The position numbers and the translations under genes were made by a program. Positions 1 through 8,872 of a stretch of DNA of 34,069 nt are shown in pieces. How positions within the stretch are numbered: the stretch's first letter is position 1; every line of letters begins with the position of its first letter. Location of the stretch: assembly GCA_028749235.1 (NCBI GenBank), contig JAQULS010000019.1, forward strand, positions 1 to 34,069, given 5' to 3'. The DNA comes from Acidobacteriota bacterium. Its GTDB lineage: Bacteria; Acidobacteriota; Aminicenantia; Aminicenantales; UBA4085. The notes under the pieces are model-generated. The model ran no database searches. It was not told where the DNA came from and was given only the letters and a program-made list of their open reading frames with translations.

Positions 1-2115
1 CCCGGCGACAAGGTCGTTGTCCGGATCAAGGCGCCCGCCCTTCGGAAGGCCGCCGATCTGCGCGCGGATCTCCTGGTTCCCGGCCGGGGCGTGCGTTCCC
101 TGGCGGTCCGTCCCGATCCCGCGGGGGCCGGCGAATGGACGGCCGACATCGACATCCCGGGAAAGGCGCCCGAGGGATTCTACGCCGTTACCGTTTCCGG
201 GCCGGCCGGAAAAGGACGGGCCGCGGCCAAGGCGAGCTGGCTCGTAGGCCGCGCGATCGGCGACTTCTTCATCACCAGCGGCGTCGATGCGTCCGATCCG
301 GCCGGCGACATCGAACGGTGCCTGCGGGGATTCATGGACATCGGCGGCAACCTGGTTGTCGTCCACGACAACATCAACGGCCAGGCCTGGTATCCGTCCG
401 CGCTCTGCGCCAAGGCCGCGGCGGCCGGCTCGGCCGACGACCGCGTCGGCAAGACCCTGGATCTGGCCGATCGCCTGGGGTTGCCCGTCATGCTGTCCGT
501 CGTTTGGGACATGACCCGCAAGATGCCCGGGGTCGAACGCTGGGCCAGCCAGAAGGCGGTCATGGCGGAGCTCTTGTCGCTCTACGCGGCCCATCCCTGC
601 CTTATGGGATTCTACGATTACCAGGAAGGAAGCGGCACCTACTTCGCCGCCCACGTTCGCGAATTTTCGGACGCCGTGAAAACGATCGACCGCGGCCTCC
701 TCGCCGCCTGCGCCCCCTACCTCGATGATCCGCTTTTAGCCGGCTACCTGGCGGCGATTCCCAGCCTCGACATCGCGATCTACCAGGGCGCCTTCGAAGC
801 CTCCTACCGTCCGGACAACCGCAAGAACTTTCCGGTCCGCCGGACCCGCGACTTCGCGGCCCTTTCCGCCGGGGCCATGCGGGCGGCGGGAAAAATCGCC
901 CTGTCGCACGTGGAGCTCTTCGGCTATCTCGAGCGCCGCAGCGCCGGCCAATACCTGGCCACTCCCGAGGATGCCTTCGACCAGATCGCCAGCGCCGCGG
1001 CGTGCGGCGGGCCGGACGGGATCACCCTGTTCACCTGGCACTACAACGTCCATCGCATGGGCCAGACGATTCCCGCCGCGCGGGAGATGGGTATGGCCGT
1101 GGCCAAGGGCTTGGAATTCTACAGGGCCGCCGCGGGGAGGGCCGCCGTGTGGCCCGGCGACGTGACGCTCTACATCCCCTACAGCGACTGGTGGACGGAC
1201 CGCTGGTCCGCTTCGATCGTTCCGGCCCTGGACGCCCTGCGAACGGTCGGAATCGCGGCCGATATCGAGCCATTCATCCCTCCGGCGGGCGAGGAAATCC
1301 TGCCCTTCTATCCCTACGGCATGAACGAGGCCCAGCTTGCCGGCTGGCTGGAGCGCAAGACGGTTCTCGTTCTGGCCGACATCTCCGGCATGCAGGATAC
1401 CGACAGCGCGCTTCTCAAGGCTTTCGTCGAGAAGGGCGGCACCGCGCTTCTCTTCGGCCCGCATATTCCCTACGCCGACCTTTTCGATCGCGAGGCGCTG
1501 GTGGGCGGGAAAGAGAAAGACGCGGCCCCGCGTGTGCGGCTCGTGGTCCGGGAAGCCGTCCTGGCGGCCCCCATGAACTCCGAAGCGGAGTCTGCTGGGA
1601 CGACCAGGGCGGCAGGAGCCGCCGCCGGCCGCGGCTTCCCCTTGGGAGGCGTGTCCGCGACGGCTTGGACGCCGATGACGGCCAAGGCGGCCGCCGTTTT
1701 CGAAGACGGCGCGGCCGCGGTCCTGGTCAATGCGTTCGGGAAGGGGACGGTCATCACCTGTCCGCTGAGCCTGAAGGAAACCGCCGCGCAAGCGCCGGGT
1801 CTCCTGCTGGATGTCATCGATTCCGCGCTGCTCCGCTCCGGGCGATCGCGGGCCTTCGATTGGCAGGGCGTCGTGGAAACCATGGACGTCGCTCAAGCGG
1901 GAGGGGAAGACGGCGCCGCGCTGGCGGCGACCCACCCGGGACCCGGAGCCGTCGATCTCGTCATCCGCCCGCGCTTCCTGCGGGCCGATCGGACGTACGA
2001 TCTGACCGATCTTCAGACGGGCGAGAGCCGGACGCTCGCGGCGAGGGATCTGGCGGCGATCCGCCGGACCCTTCGTCCGCACGAAGCGATCGCTCTATCC
2101 CTCCGGGCTCGTTGA
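1..2115 (+). CDS. Putative glycoside hydrolase-like protein (5' partial)
   Basis: The frame is open from the first base, so the true start lies upstream and about 704 codons are visible. Codons 1-80 look like an Ig-like beta-sandwich. Codons 84-377 resemble a TIM barrel of the glycoside hydrolase superfamily, with alternating hydrophobic strands, aromatic-rich loops and candidate acidic residues in YDYQEGSG and SHVELFGY. Codons 388-600 have the alternating pattern of the GATase-like domain that follows the barrel in GH42-type enzymes, including a segment around VLVLADISGM and a late GKGTVI strand. The rest is a C-terminal sandwich. Without the N-terminus a secretion signal cannot be judged. 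It probably hydrolyses a glycan, but substrate and family are not recognisable. A 263-base gap separates it from the next gene. Confidence 0.55.
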   Translation, partial: PGDKVVVRIKAPALRKAADLRADLLVPGRGVRSLAVRPDPAGAGEWTADIDIPGKAPEGFYAVTVSGPAGKGRAAAKASWLVGRAIGDFFITSGVDASDPAGDIERCLRGFMDIGGNLVVVHDNINGQAWYPSALCAKAAAAGSADDRVGKTLDLADRLGLPVMLSVVWDMTRKMPGVERWASQKAVMAELLSLYAAHPCLMGFYDYQEGSGTYFAAHVREFSDAVKTIDRGLLAACAPYLDDPLLAGYLAAIPSLDIAIYQGAFEASYRPDNRKNFPVRRTRDFAALSAGAMRAAGKIALSHVELFGYLERRSAGQYLATPEDAFDQIASAAACGGPDGITLFTWHYNVHRMGQTIPAAREMGMAVAKGLEFYRAAAGRAAVWPGDVTLYIPYSDWWTDRWSASIVPALDALRTVGIAADIEPFIPPAGEEILPFYPYGMNEAQLAGWLERKTVLVLADISGMQDTDSALLKAFVEKGGTALLFGPHIPYADLFDREALVGGKEKDAAPRVRLVVREAVLAAPMNSEAESAGTTRAAGAAAGRGFPLGGVSATAWTPMTAKAAAVFEDGAAAVLVNAFGKGTVITCPLSLKETAAQAPGLLLDVIDSALLRSGRSRAFDWQGVVETMDVAQAGGEDGAALAATHPGPGAVDLVIRPRFLRADRTYDLTDLQTGESRTLAARDLAAIRRTLRPHEAIALSLRAR

Positions 2116-2271
2116 CAGCCTTTTAGCCGTTTTCTCTTCTGAGCGCGTCGGAGACCCAGGGATGCCGTCCGTGAGGATAGGCGCTCTGCACGTTCGCCTC
2201 TTATTCGCGCCGGAATGGACGGAATGCCGCTCCCGGGGAGAATCAAACAAAATTCTGACCAAACCCTTATA

Positions 2272-2300
2272 TTGTCCTGACAAAGGGAAGACGATAATCG
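2272..2300 (+). promoter_or_regulatory. Weak candidate promoter with short inverted repeat upstream of the SBBP gene
   Basis: TTGTCC (2272-2277), a 17-base spacer and TAATCG (2295-2300) form a weak sigma-70-like element. The -35 overlaps a perfect short inverted repeat, TTGTC-CT-GACAA, at 2272-2283. The following gene starts at 2379. The rest of the 2116-2378 gap shows nothing else I can support. Confidence 0.3.
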
Positions 2301-2378
2301 AAGCATAAGTGGGCCGAATTTGACAACAATAAACGGCCGGGTCCGTCTCTCTGTCCACGCATCTCCGAGGAGGACTAA

Positions 2379-5300
2379 ATGAAAAAGCCTCTCTATTTCC
2401 TCGTCATCCTTGGTATCTTGCTCGGAGCGGGCATGGCCCAGAGGCCGATTGCGCCCGGTTCTCCATCGTCGGATCAACTCGGCGTTGTTCCCGTCCGAAC
2501 GGGCCAAGTCCCAGACTTCAAACCCCAGCCTAACGGAAATCCTTCCGGGCTCAAGATCGATTGCGGGAGCATCCCCCTATATTTCACGGCCAATAAGGGG
2601 CAAGTTGATGGTAAGGCGCTCTTTTATGCCAAAGCATCCCGCTATACGCTCTGGCTGACCGAGGAAGGGCTTGTTTTCGACAGCTTCAAGTTCGAGCGCC
2701 CGGAGGCTCCCGCCGCCGGCAAAGGGCCCTCACTCCGACAGGAGATGGGGAAAAGCCGCAAGTACGAGCGGGACGTCTCTCGGCTCGTATTCCTGAACGC
2801 CTCCAAACATCCGGAGATCGTCTCCGTAGACGGAACCGCCCTCAAGGTCAACTATTTCATCGGCAACGACCCGGCGAAATGGCATACGGCCGTGCCAACG
2901 TCGCAGGCGGTCCTCTACAAGAATATCTATAACCGGATCGATCTGAAGGTCTACGGGATCGAAAGCCGGATAGAGTATGACTGGATCGTCAGACCCGGGG
3001 GAGATCCGCAGGATATTCGCTTCCAATACGAAAACGTAAAAGGGACGCGGGTGGATGAGGAGGGGAACCTGCTCGTCGAGACGGGATTTGGGGAGCTGAT
3101 GCATAACAAGCCCGCGGCCTATCAGGATGCTAAGGGCGAGCTTTCGGTGGAAGGGCAATCGGCAAATGGGAAGCGCGCGGCTGTCGAGTCGGCTTTCAAG
3201 AAGATCGGCGAGAACTCCTACGGTTTCGAACTCGGGGACTACGATGCGGGACAAGAGCTAGTCATCGATCCCGTGGTCCTGGCTTATTCCACATATTTGG
3301 GAGGGAGTGGCAGTGATTATGGCTTGGGTATTGCGGTGGACGGCAGCGGCAATGCCTATGTCACCGGATATACGATGAGCACGGATTTTCCCACCCTGAA
3401 CCAGTACCAACAAACATACCAGGGGACCGTAGATGTCTTCGTGACGAAGATCGATACGACCAAGAGCGGCAATGTCAGCCTGCTTTATTCCACCTACCTA
3501 GGCGGAAACAGCTATAATTATGGCTATGGAATAGCGGCGGACGACAGCGGTAATGCCTATGTGACAGGACTGACGGACAGCACGAATTTTCCTACCCTGA
3601 ACCAGTACGAAACAGATCCTGGGGATCACAGTCGGGATGTTTTCGTGACAAAGATCGATACGACGAAGAGCGGCAATGCCAGTCTGATTTACTCCACCTA
3701 CCTGGGCGGGAGCGGCAGTGATATTGGCCGGGGCATAGCGGTGGACGGAAGCGGCAATGCTTATATCACCGGAAACACGTCTAGTCATGATTTTCCCATC
3801 CTGAACCAGTACCAGACTTGGACGCCAAGTATGCAAACGGCCTTCGTAACGAAGATTGATACAACGAAAAGCGGCACCGCTAGCCTGGCTTACTCCACTT
3901 ACCTAGGCAGCGAAGATTATGGCTATGGAATAGCTGTGGACGATAGCGGCATCACCTATGTGACTGGACAAGCGTGGGGCCCAGATTTTCCTACCCTGAA
4001 CGAATACCAGACAAGTCTGGGGAACCTTGATGCTTTCGTAACGAAGATCGACACGACTATGATCGGCAGTGCCAGCCTGATTTACTCCACCTGCCTGGGC
4101 GGGAGTAGCTATGATTATGGCTCTGGAATAGCCGTGGACAATAGCGGTATCGCCTATGTGATCGGAAGTACGGGAAGTACGGATTTCCCCACTCTGAAGC
4201 AGTGCCAGACGGATCAATTGGATACAGATATCTTCGTGACAAAGCTCGATACGACGAAAGGCCATGCCGGCCTGCTATACTCCACCTACCTGGGGGGGAA
4301 TGGCTACATGGAATTTGGCTATGGAATAGCCGTGGACCGGAGAGGCAATGCCTATGTGACCGGATATACGGACAGCACGGATTTTCCCACCCTGAACCAG
4401 TACCAGACAGACCAGGGAACCCTTGATGCCTTCGTGACAAAAATAGACACGACGAAGAGCGGCAATGCCAGTTTGATTTACTCCACCTACCTTGGCGGCA
4501 GTAGCCAAGATCAGGGCCAAGGAATAGCGGTAGATGTCAGCGGCAATGCCTATGTGACCGGAGGCACGGGTAGTACGGATTTTCCTACCTTGAATCAGTA
4601 CCAGACTGATCAGGAAGACAATGACGCCTTCATCACCAAAATCACTACGCCTGCCGACATATCGATCACCAAGACATCTGACAACCTGGAACCCAAGGTC
4701 GGAGAGGTCTTCAACTTCACAATTACAGCCACAAACGGCGGGCCGTTCGATGCCACGGGGCTCCAGGTCGTCGACCCGCTCCCCGCCGGGCTGGCCTATA
4801 TCTCATCTTCTGCGACGGCGGGTACCTATGATCCGGCCACCGACATCTGGAATATCGGCGCCCTGGCGAATGGCGGAACAGCGACCCTGACCATCGAAGT
4901 AAAGGGAACGGCGGCCGGAGCCGTGACGAACACGGCCTCGGTTTCGGCCCTCAACGAGACCGACCCGAATCCGGAGAACGATTCGGCCTCGGCCACGGTG
5001 ACGGTCATACAGACCTACACCCTGACGATCTCGGCAGGCCATGGCGGGACAACCAATCCCGTCCCCGGGACTTATACCTATGTTGAAGGAACGGTCGTAA
5101 GCGTCCAGGCTGCGGCTCAATCGGGCTATCGATTTGGAAGCTGGAGCGGCGACGTTACAGGCTCGAGCGGCTCGATCAGCGTGACGATGAACGCCAATAA
5201 GACCGTGACCGCGAACTTCATCCGGGTCTACGAGCTGACGATCACCGCCGGGGCGGGCGGAACGACGAATCCCGTCCCCGGGACCTACACGCAGGACGCA

Positions 5301-5732
5301 GGGATGTCGGTCAGCGTGCAGGCGATCGCGGCTGCGGGTAACCAGTTCGAAAACTGGAGCGGCGACGCTGCGGGTTCGGCCAACCCCGTAACAATTATCC
5401 TTGACCGGGACAAAGCGATCCGGGCGAGCTTCTCCCTGGCGGTGAAGCCTCCCCTCAATCTGACAGGCCAGAGGCTCACGAACCGGAACCTCTCCCAGGT
5501 CGAATACGTGGTGAAACTTCAGTGGCAAGCGAACGGCGAGAATATCGAGCCGATCACCTACCGGATCTACAAGATCGAAATCGGGCCGCCCACGGTGATC
5601 GCCAACGTCGGGACGGGAATCTACGAGTATCTCGTCCGCAATCTCGAGGCTAAGAAAGCCTATCGATTCGGGGTGACGGCCGTCAACGGACAGGGCTGGG
5701 AGAGCGAAATGGTTGAAGTCGCGATCCAGTGA
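2379..5732 (+). CDS. Secreted SBBP-repeat protein with DUF11, InlB-like and Fn3-like domains
   Basis: A protein of 1117 residues. Residues 1-21 are a signal peptide (Lys-Lys start, hydrophobic core, AQ end). Residues about 60-300 resemble the domain that commonly precedes SBBP repeats, with the motif FTANKGQ. Residues about 303-757 are seven SBBP (beta-propeller) repeats, each with YSTYLGG, GIAVD, NAYVTG, DFPTLNQYQ and FVTKIDT. Residues about 759-877 are a DUF11-type sandwich (ADISITKTSD). Residues about 879-1018 are two InlB-like repeats (GGTTNPVPGTY, WSGD). The end is Fn3-like. It is probably a surface or secreted binding protein; the ligand is unknown. A strong GAGGAGG ribosome site precedes the ATG. 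The downstream barrel gene begins 11 bases after the stop, so the two are probably co-transcribed. Family assignment is firm, function is not. Confidence 0.88.
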   Translation: MKKPLYFLVILGILLGAGMAQRPIAPGSPSSDQLGVVPVRTGQVPDFKPQPNGNPSGLKIDCGSIPLYFTANKGQVDGKALFYAKASRYTLWLTEEGLVFDSFKFERPEAPAAGKGPSLRQEMGKSRKYERDVSRLVFLNASKHPEIVSVDGTALKVNYFIGNDPAKWHTAVPTSQAVLYKNIYNRIDLKVYGIESRIEYDWIVRPGGDPQDIRFQYENVKGTRVDEEGNLLVETGFGELMHNKPAAYQDAKGELSVEGQSANGKRAAVESAFKKIGENSYGFELGDYDAGQELVIDPVVLAYSTYLGGSGSDYGLGIAVDGSGNAYVTGYTMSTDFPTLNQYQQTYQGTVDVFVTKIDTTKSGNVSLLYSTYLGGNSYNYGYGIAADDSGNAYVTGLTDSTNFPTLNQYETDPGDHSRDVFVTKIDTTKSGNASLIYSTYLGGSGSDIGRGIAVDGSGNAYITGNTSSHDFPILNQYQTWTPSMQTAFVTKIDTTKSGTASLAYSTYLGSEDYGYGIAVDDSGITYVTGQAWGPDFPTLNEYQTSLGNLDAFVTKIDTTMIGSASLIYSTCLGGSSYDYGSGIAVDNSGIAYVIGSTGSTDFPTLKQCQTDQLDTDIFVTKLDTTKGHAGLLYSTYLGGNGYMEFGYGIAVDRRGNAYVTGYTDSTDFPTLNQYQTDQGTLDAFVTKIDTTKSGNASLIYSTYLGGSSQDQGQGIAVDVSGNAYVTGGTGSTDFPTLNQYQTDQEDNDAFITKITTPADISITKTSDNLEPKVGEVFNFTITATNGGPFDATGLQVVDPLPAGLAYISSSATAGTYDPATDIWNIGALANGGTATLTIEVKGTAAGAVTNTASVSALNETDPNPENDSASATVTVIQTYTLTISAGHGGTTNPVPGTYTYVEGTVVSVQAAAQSGYRFGSWSGDVTGSSGSISVTMNANKTVTANFIRVYELTITAGAGGTTNPVPGTYTQDAGMSVSVQAIAAAGNQFENWSGDAAGSANPVTIILDRDKAIRASFSLAVKPPLNLTGQRLTNRNLSQVEYVVKLQWQANGENIEPITYRIYKIEIGPPTVIANVGTGIYEYLVRNLEAKKAYRFGVTAVNGQGWESEMVEVAIQ
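3286..4650 (+). repeat. Seven in-frame SBBP repeats of about 200 bp
   Basis: Seven tandem units of roughly 65-68 codons, each starting at YSTYLGG or a variant and ending at VTKIDT. They are diverged in the linker but nearly identical at the motif. The fourth unit is shortened (LGSEDYG). By eye the stretch is more AT-rich than the flanking genes. Confidence 0.85.
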
Positions 5733-5743
5733 GGAGGACAAGC

Positions 5744-6289
5744 ATGAAGAAAACAGCGTTGATCGTCATCGGTTTATGTCTTTTAGCCGATTCGACCCTG
5801 GCGGGATTTCGAATCGAGCTGAAGGGGTCGTACTTCCAATCGGAAAACAAGATCTTCCGGGAGGTCTACGGGAGCGCGTTCAAGCCTGGGCTCGAGGTCG
5901 GGCTGACCATCGTGAAGAACCTCTCGATCTGGGCGGGCGTGGACTACTTCCAAAAAAGCGGCGGGCTGACGGTAACGGAGGAAGAGACGAAGGTATGGCT
6001 TATGCCCGTCAGCGCGGGGTTGAGGTATGAGATTCCGGCCGGGGAAAAGCTCTTGCTGCACGTGGCGGCCGGGGTCCAGGAGGTCTTCTTCAAGGAAGAC
6101 TCGTCCCTCGGGACGACCAAGAAGAACGCGCTGGGATTCATCGTCAAAGGCGGATTGATATTTCGGCTGACGTCGGCGCTCGGGATCGATCTGTTCGCGG
6201 GCTGGTCGACCAGCTCGATGAAGAATGGAGACGTCGAGTTCAAGGTCGGAGGCCTGGACCTCGGCGGCGGCCTCAACATTCGGTTCTGA
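5744..6289 (+). CDS. Small outer-membrane beta-barrel protein
   Basis: A protein of 181 residues starting at ATG 5744, chosen because GAGGAGG overlaps the preceding stop codon at normal spacing and a clean signal peptide follows (MKKTALIVIGLCLLADSTLA). An upstream in-frame start at 5729 would overlap the previous gene. The mature part alternates polar and hydrophobic residues with many Gly and aromatic residues, typical of an 8-stranded OmpA/OmpX-like barrel, and ends in a strand closing with Phe (GGGLNIRF). It likely sits in the outer membrane. Being directly behind the SBBP protein, it may help present or anchor that protein, but this is inference. It converges on the next gene with only 16 bases between them. 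Confidence 0.72.
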   Translation: MKKTALIVIGLCLLADSTLAGFRIELKGSYFQSENKIFREVYGSAFKPGLEVGLTIVKNLSIWAGVDYFQKSGGLTVTEEETKVWLMPVSAGLRYEIPAGEKLLLHVAAGVQEVFFKEDSSLGTTKKNALGFIVKGGLIFRLTSALGIDLFAGWSTSSMKNGDVEFKVGGLDLGGGLNIRF

Positions 6290-6305
6290 AGATACCAGCG
6301 GCTCT

Positions 6306-7589
6306 TCACAATCCGCGCAGGAGCCGCCGGACGTTTTGCATCAGGACGGCTCCCGCGTCCGGGCGGAAGGGAAAGATCCCGTAGAATGCCGGGGCGCACC
6401 AGGCCCCGTAATCCAACGGATCGGCATAGGCCTGCCGGGTCGGGATGTAGCCGACGACGCCATTGGCATATCCGACCGGAATGAGCGGATCGAAATCCCG
6501 CCGCAGCCCGACGGCGTAGGCCGAGTAGACCTCTCCCGGCAGGGCGGCCAGTTTGATCTTCCCGATAGCCATGGCTTGGACGGGGACGTCCTCGAGACGG
6601 GGGTTCGCGTGTACGGCCGCCCGTTCTTTGATCGCCCGGGTTTCCCAATCATCGGCGAAGCGGGCCGCTCCCGGGAACCTGCCGTAGCGGCGTATGAACG
6701 TGGCGGCGAAGCGGCGGATCCGGGCGGCGTCGTACGCCTGGAGAGGAAGATTGATTCGGGCTTCGGCGGCCTGGAGGATCGGGTCCTCGACGGCTTCAGT
6801 CCGGCCTTCGGCCTTGACCAGCCGGCGGGCGATGATCTCTCCGTAGAGCGCGAGATCCTCGTCCGTCCCCTCTCCCCAGCGGTCGTGCTGGGTGACGGGA
6901 TCGATGTCGCCGCAAAATCCCTGCAGGAAGACGCCGCGGCGGCCGCGGGCTTCCAGGGCCGCCGCCGCGGCGCCCGGCCAGTCGGCCGAGACGAACGACT
7001 GCCGTCCCAGGACGACGGCGTGGCAGGCGTAGTTCCAGAGATGGACCTTGTCGCCGCTGCGGTCGAAGACAAGCGTCTTCAGGACGGGATCGATGTCCCT
7101 GAAGTCCATCGTCCGGCGGTTCAAGCCTATGGGCTCGATGGTTTCGAAGGCCCAGGCCGCGGTGCAGGGGCGCAAGTCGCGGTCGGCCCGTTCCGCCGCT
7201 TCGATGATCTTCGACGGCAAGCCCGCCCAATAGGCCGGATCCGCTTCGCCCAGCCCGGGCATCGAGCGGGTCGCCGGCCCGGAATGGGTGTGGGTGCTGG
7301 TCAGCAGAACGGAAGACCGGGGCAGGCCCAGCCGGCGGCCGATCTCGGCCCGGATCTCGTCCGAGGATCCTATCCAATGCATCAGCAGGTCGCAGGAGAC
7401 GATGAGGAGGTCGGTCTCGCCCCGGCCCAAACGGAGAGCGCGGGCCTTCAGCGCGTCCCGGACGCCTTGCGCCTTGCGATCCAGGTAAAAGCCGTAGCCG
7501 CAGAGATCAACGCCCAAAGGCGGCGTGATGTCCGCCTCGCCGTAGCCGCACCGCAGCGGCTCCCGGCCGGGCAGCGTCCTTGCTTTCAT
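6306..7589 (-). CDS. Neutral/alkaline ceramidase-like hydrolase
   Basis: A protein of 427 residues with the start at ATG 7589, which overlaps the previous stop as ATGA. A longer in-frame extension to 7664 would run into the upstream gene. Family marks are GEADITPP near residue 18, THTHSGP with H100 and H102, a metal-ligand-like NYACHAVVLG (H190), FLQGFCGDIDP at 221-231, and LPGE towards the end. These match the N-terminal catalytic domain of the neutral ceramidase family, zinc amidases that free a fatty acid from ceramide. Bacterial relatives of this short form are often of unknown substrate. No signal peptide is seen, and the C-terminal Ig-like domain of true neutral ceramidases is missing. 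It is the last gene of the operon. Substrate is uncertain; an amide-linked amino-sugar compound is one possibility. Confidence 0.75.
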   Translation of the reverse strand: MKARTLPGREPLRCGYGEADITPPLGVDLCGYGFYLDRKAQGVRDALKARALRLGRGETDLLIVSCDLLMHWIGSSDEIRAEIGRRLGLPRSSVLLTSTHTHSGPATRSMPGLGEADPAYWAGLPSKIIEAAERADRDLRPCTAAWAFETIEPIGLNRRTMDFRDIDPVLKTLVFDRSGDKVHLWNYACHAVVLGRQSFVSADWPGAAAAALEARGRRGVFLQGFCGDIDPVTQHDRWGEGTDEDLALYGEIIARRLVKAEGRTEAVEDPILQAAEARINLPLQAYDAARIRRFAATFIRRYGRFPGAARFADDWETRAIKERAAVHANPRLEDVPVQAMAIGKIKLAALPGEVYSAYAVGLRRDFDPLIPVGYANGVVGYIPTRQAYADPLDYGAWCAPAFYGIFPFRPDAGAVLMQNVRRLLRGL

Positions 7590-8395
7590 CGGGCCCAGAG
7601 CCTCGAGCCGGACTTCATCACCAAATCGAGGCAGGCCAGCCAGAAGGCTGGATAGCCGTCCCAATAAACGAAATTGCAGCCCCAGTGAGGAGCCGGGTCG
7701 GAGGTATAAGCCAGGACGCGCCCCCGGCCGTAGTCCCGAACGGCCAGCAAGGGATCGCCGGTCTCCTTGATCTTGAGTAGGACGCGGCCATCCTTGATCG
7801 GCTTGGTCTTGTTGTATCCCAAAAGCGGCGGCATGGAAGCCAGGTCGATGCCCCGAAAGAGGGCGCGACCGGCCGGAGTCGCGAGCGGCGCGAAGCCCTC
7901 GGTGGTCTCCACCAGGTCCTCGATGTCCAGGCAGCGGACGGGGAGAAGCTCGCGCAGCCGCGTCCGTCCCCAGCCGCCCTTGCCCATCTCGCCGGTGAAG
8001 GAATACCAGCCGCCCAGGAGCATCAATCCTTTGCCGGCCTTGACCGCTTCCTGGGTCAGGCGCAGCCGGTCCGGAAAGACGAGCGGCTTGCGGCCGAACT
8101 TGGAGCGATCGAAGAAGTTCGGGGCGAGCTGGAAGAGCTTGGCGTCGACGTCGCTGAAGATGAAGACATCGTAGGCGTCCAGGATTTTTTCGTAGTCGCC
8201 CGGTCCCAGGCGGTTGTAGAAGTCCCAGCTCGGGACGGAGTTCACCTGGTGCTCGCCGGTCGATTCCAAGGCGTCTTTGAGCCAGACGCCGTAATTGAAG
8301 ATGTCCAGGCCTTTAGGAGAATGATAGAACGGCGTCTCGGCGAAGACCGGTCCCGTCATCACAGCCCAGTCGCCGACGTAGTATATTTTGGCCAT
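7586..8395 (-). CDS. GATase1-like protein (DUF1355-type)
   Basis: A protein of 269 residues that resembles the putative glutamine amidotransferase-like family PF07090/DUF1355. It opens with a beta strand and YVGDW, followed by ETPFYHSP, SDVDAKLF, LLGGWYSFTG near the nucleophile-elbow position, and a closing GRGRVLAYTSDPAPHWG. The elbow lacks the cysteine of true class I amidotransferases, so glutaminase activity is unlikely. The family is cytoplasmic and its reaction is not known. The stop overlaps the start of the ceramidase-like gene (ATGA), and the gene starts one base after the CoA-binding gene ends. This tight coupling suggests a shared catabolic pathway. Confidence 0.7.
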   Translation of the reverse strand: MAKIYYVGDWAVMTGPVFAETPFYHSPKGLDIFNYGVWLKDALESTGEHQVNSVPSWDFYNRLGPGDYEKILDAYDVFIFSDVDAKLFQLAPNFFDRSKFGRKPLVFPDRLRLTQEAVKAGKGLMLLGGWYSFTGEMGKGGWGRTRLRELLPVRCLDIEDLVETTEGFAPLATPAGRALFRGIDLASMPPLLGYNKTKPIKDGRVLLKIKETGDPLLAVRDYGRGRVLAYTSDPAPHWGCNFVYWDGYPAFWLACLDLVMKSGSRLWAR

Positions 8396-8396
8396 T

Positions 8397-8813
8397 TCAG
8401 GCCTCCTTGGGCCCGCGCCCGGCTTCGGGGGCCCGCATCATCAGGCAGACGCCGCTGACGCAGGCCATGCCGTGCTCTTCGCAGAACTCGACGGCCGACG
8501 CGGATTCCGCGCCCGGCTGCATCCAGATGCGCCGGATGCCCGCGGCGGCGGCGTCCCGCACCGCCCGCTCGGACTGGGCGGGCGGGACGACCAGGACCAG
8601 GGTTTCGACTCCCGGGGGCAGGGACGCGATCGTGGGGAACGCGGGGCGGCCCATGATCTCGGAAGCGTGGGGATTGACCGGGTAGGCCGTATAGCCCTTG
8701 CCCCAAAGGTCCGCCAGGACGATGGAACCGTACTTGTCCGTCCGGCGCGAGGCGCCGACCACGGCGAAGACGCGGCTGGACAGGATTTCGTCGATGGCCC
8801 GGGGTGTCGTCAT
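8397..8813 (-). CDS. CoA-binding (YccU-like) Rossmann protein
   Basis: A protein of about 138 residues, taking ATG 8813 as start because MTTPRAIDEILSS is where homologues usually begin. Alternative in-frame starts reach 8876. The nucleotide-binding motif VFAVVGASRRTDKYGS, then YPVNP, PPGVETLVLVVPP and GIRRIWMQPGAES are the hallmarks of the CoA_binding_2 family (YccU-like), a single-domain Rossmann protein related to the CoA-binding part of succinyl-CoA synthetase. The cellular role is unknown and may be CoA or acyl-CoA sensing. It lies 59 bases after the GH84-ARH gene and is almost joined to the next gene, so it is part of the five-gene operon. Confidence 0.8.
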   Translation of the reverse strand: MTTPRAIDEILSSRVFAVVGASRRTDKYGSIVLADLWGKGYTAYPVNPHASEIMGRPAFPTIASLPPGVETLVLVVPPAQSERAVRDAAAAGIRRIWMQPGAESASAVEFCEEHGMACVSGVCLMMRAPEAGRGPKEA

Positions 8814-8872
8814 GGGCGCCGTCGATCTCGCATGGGGATCACCGCACATTATGGCCCGCCGCCCCGGTCCGG

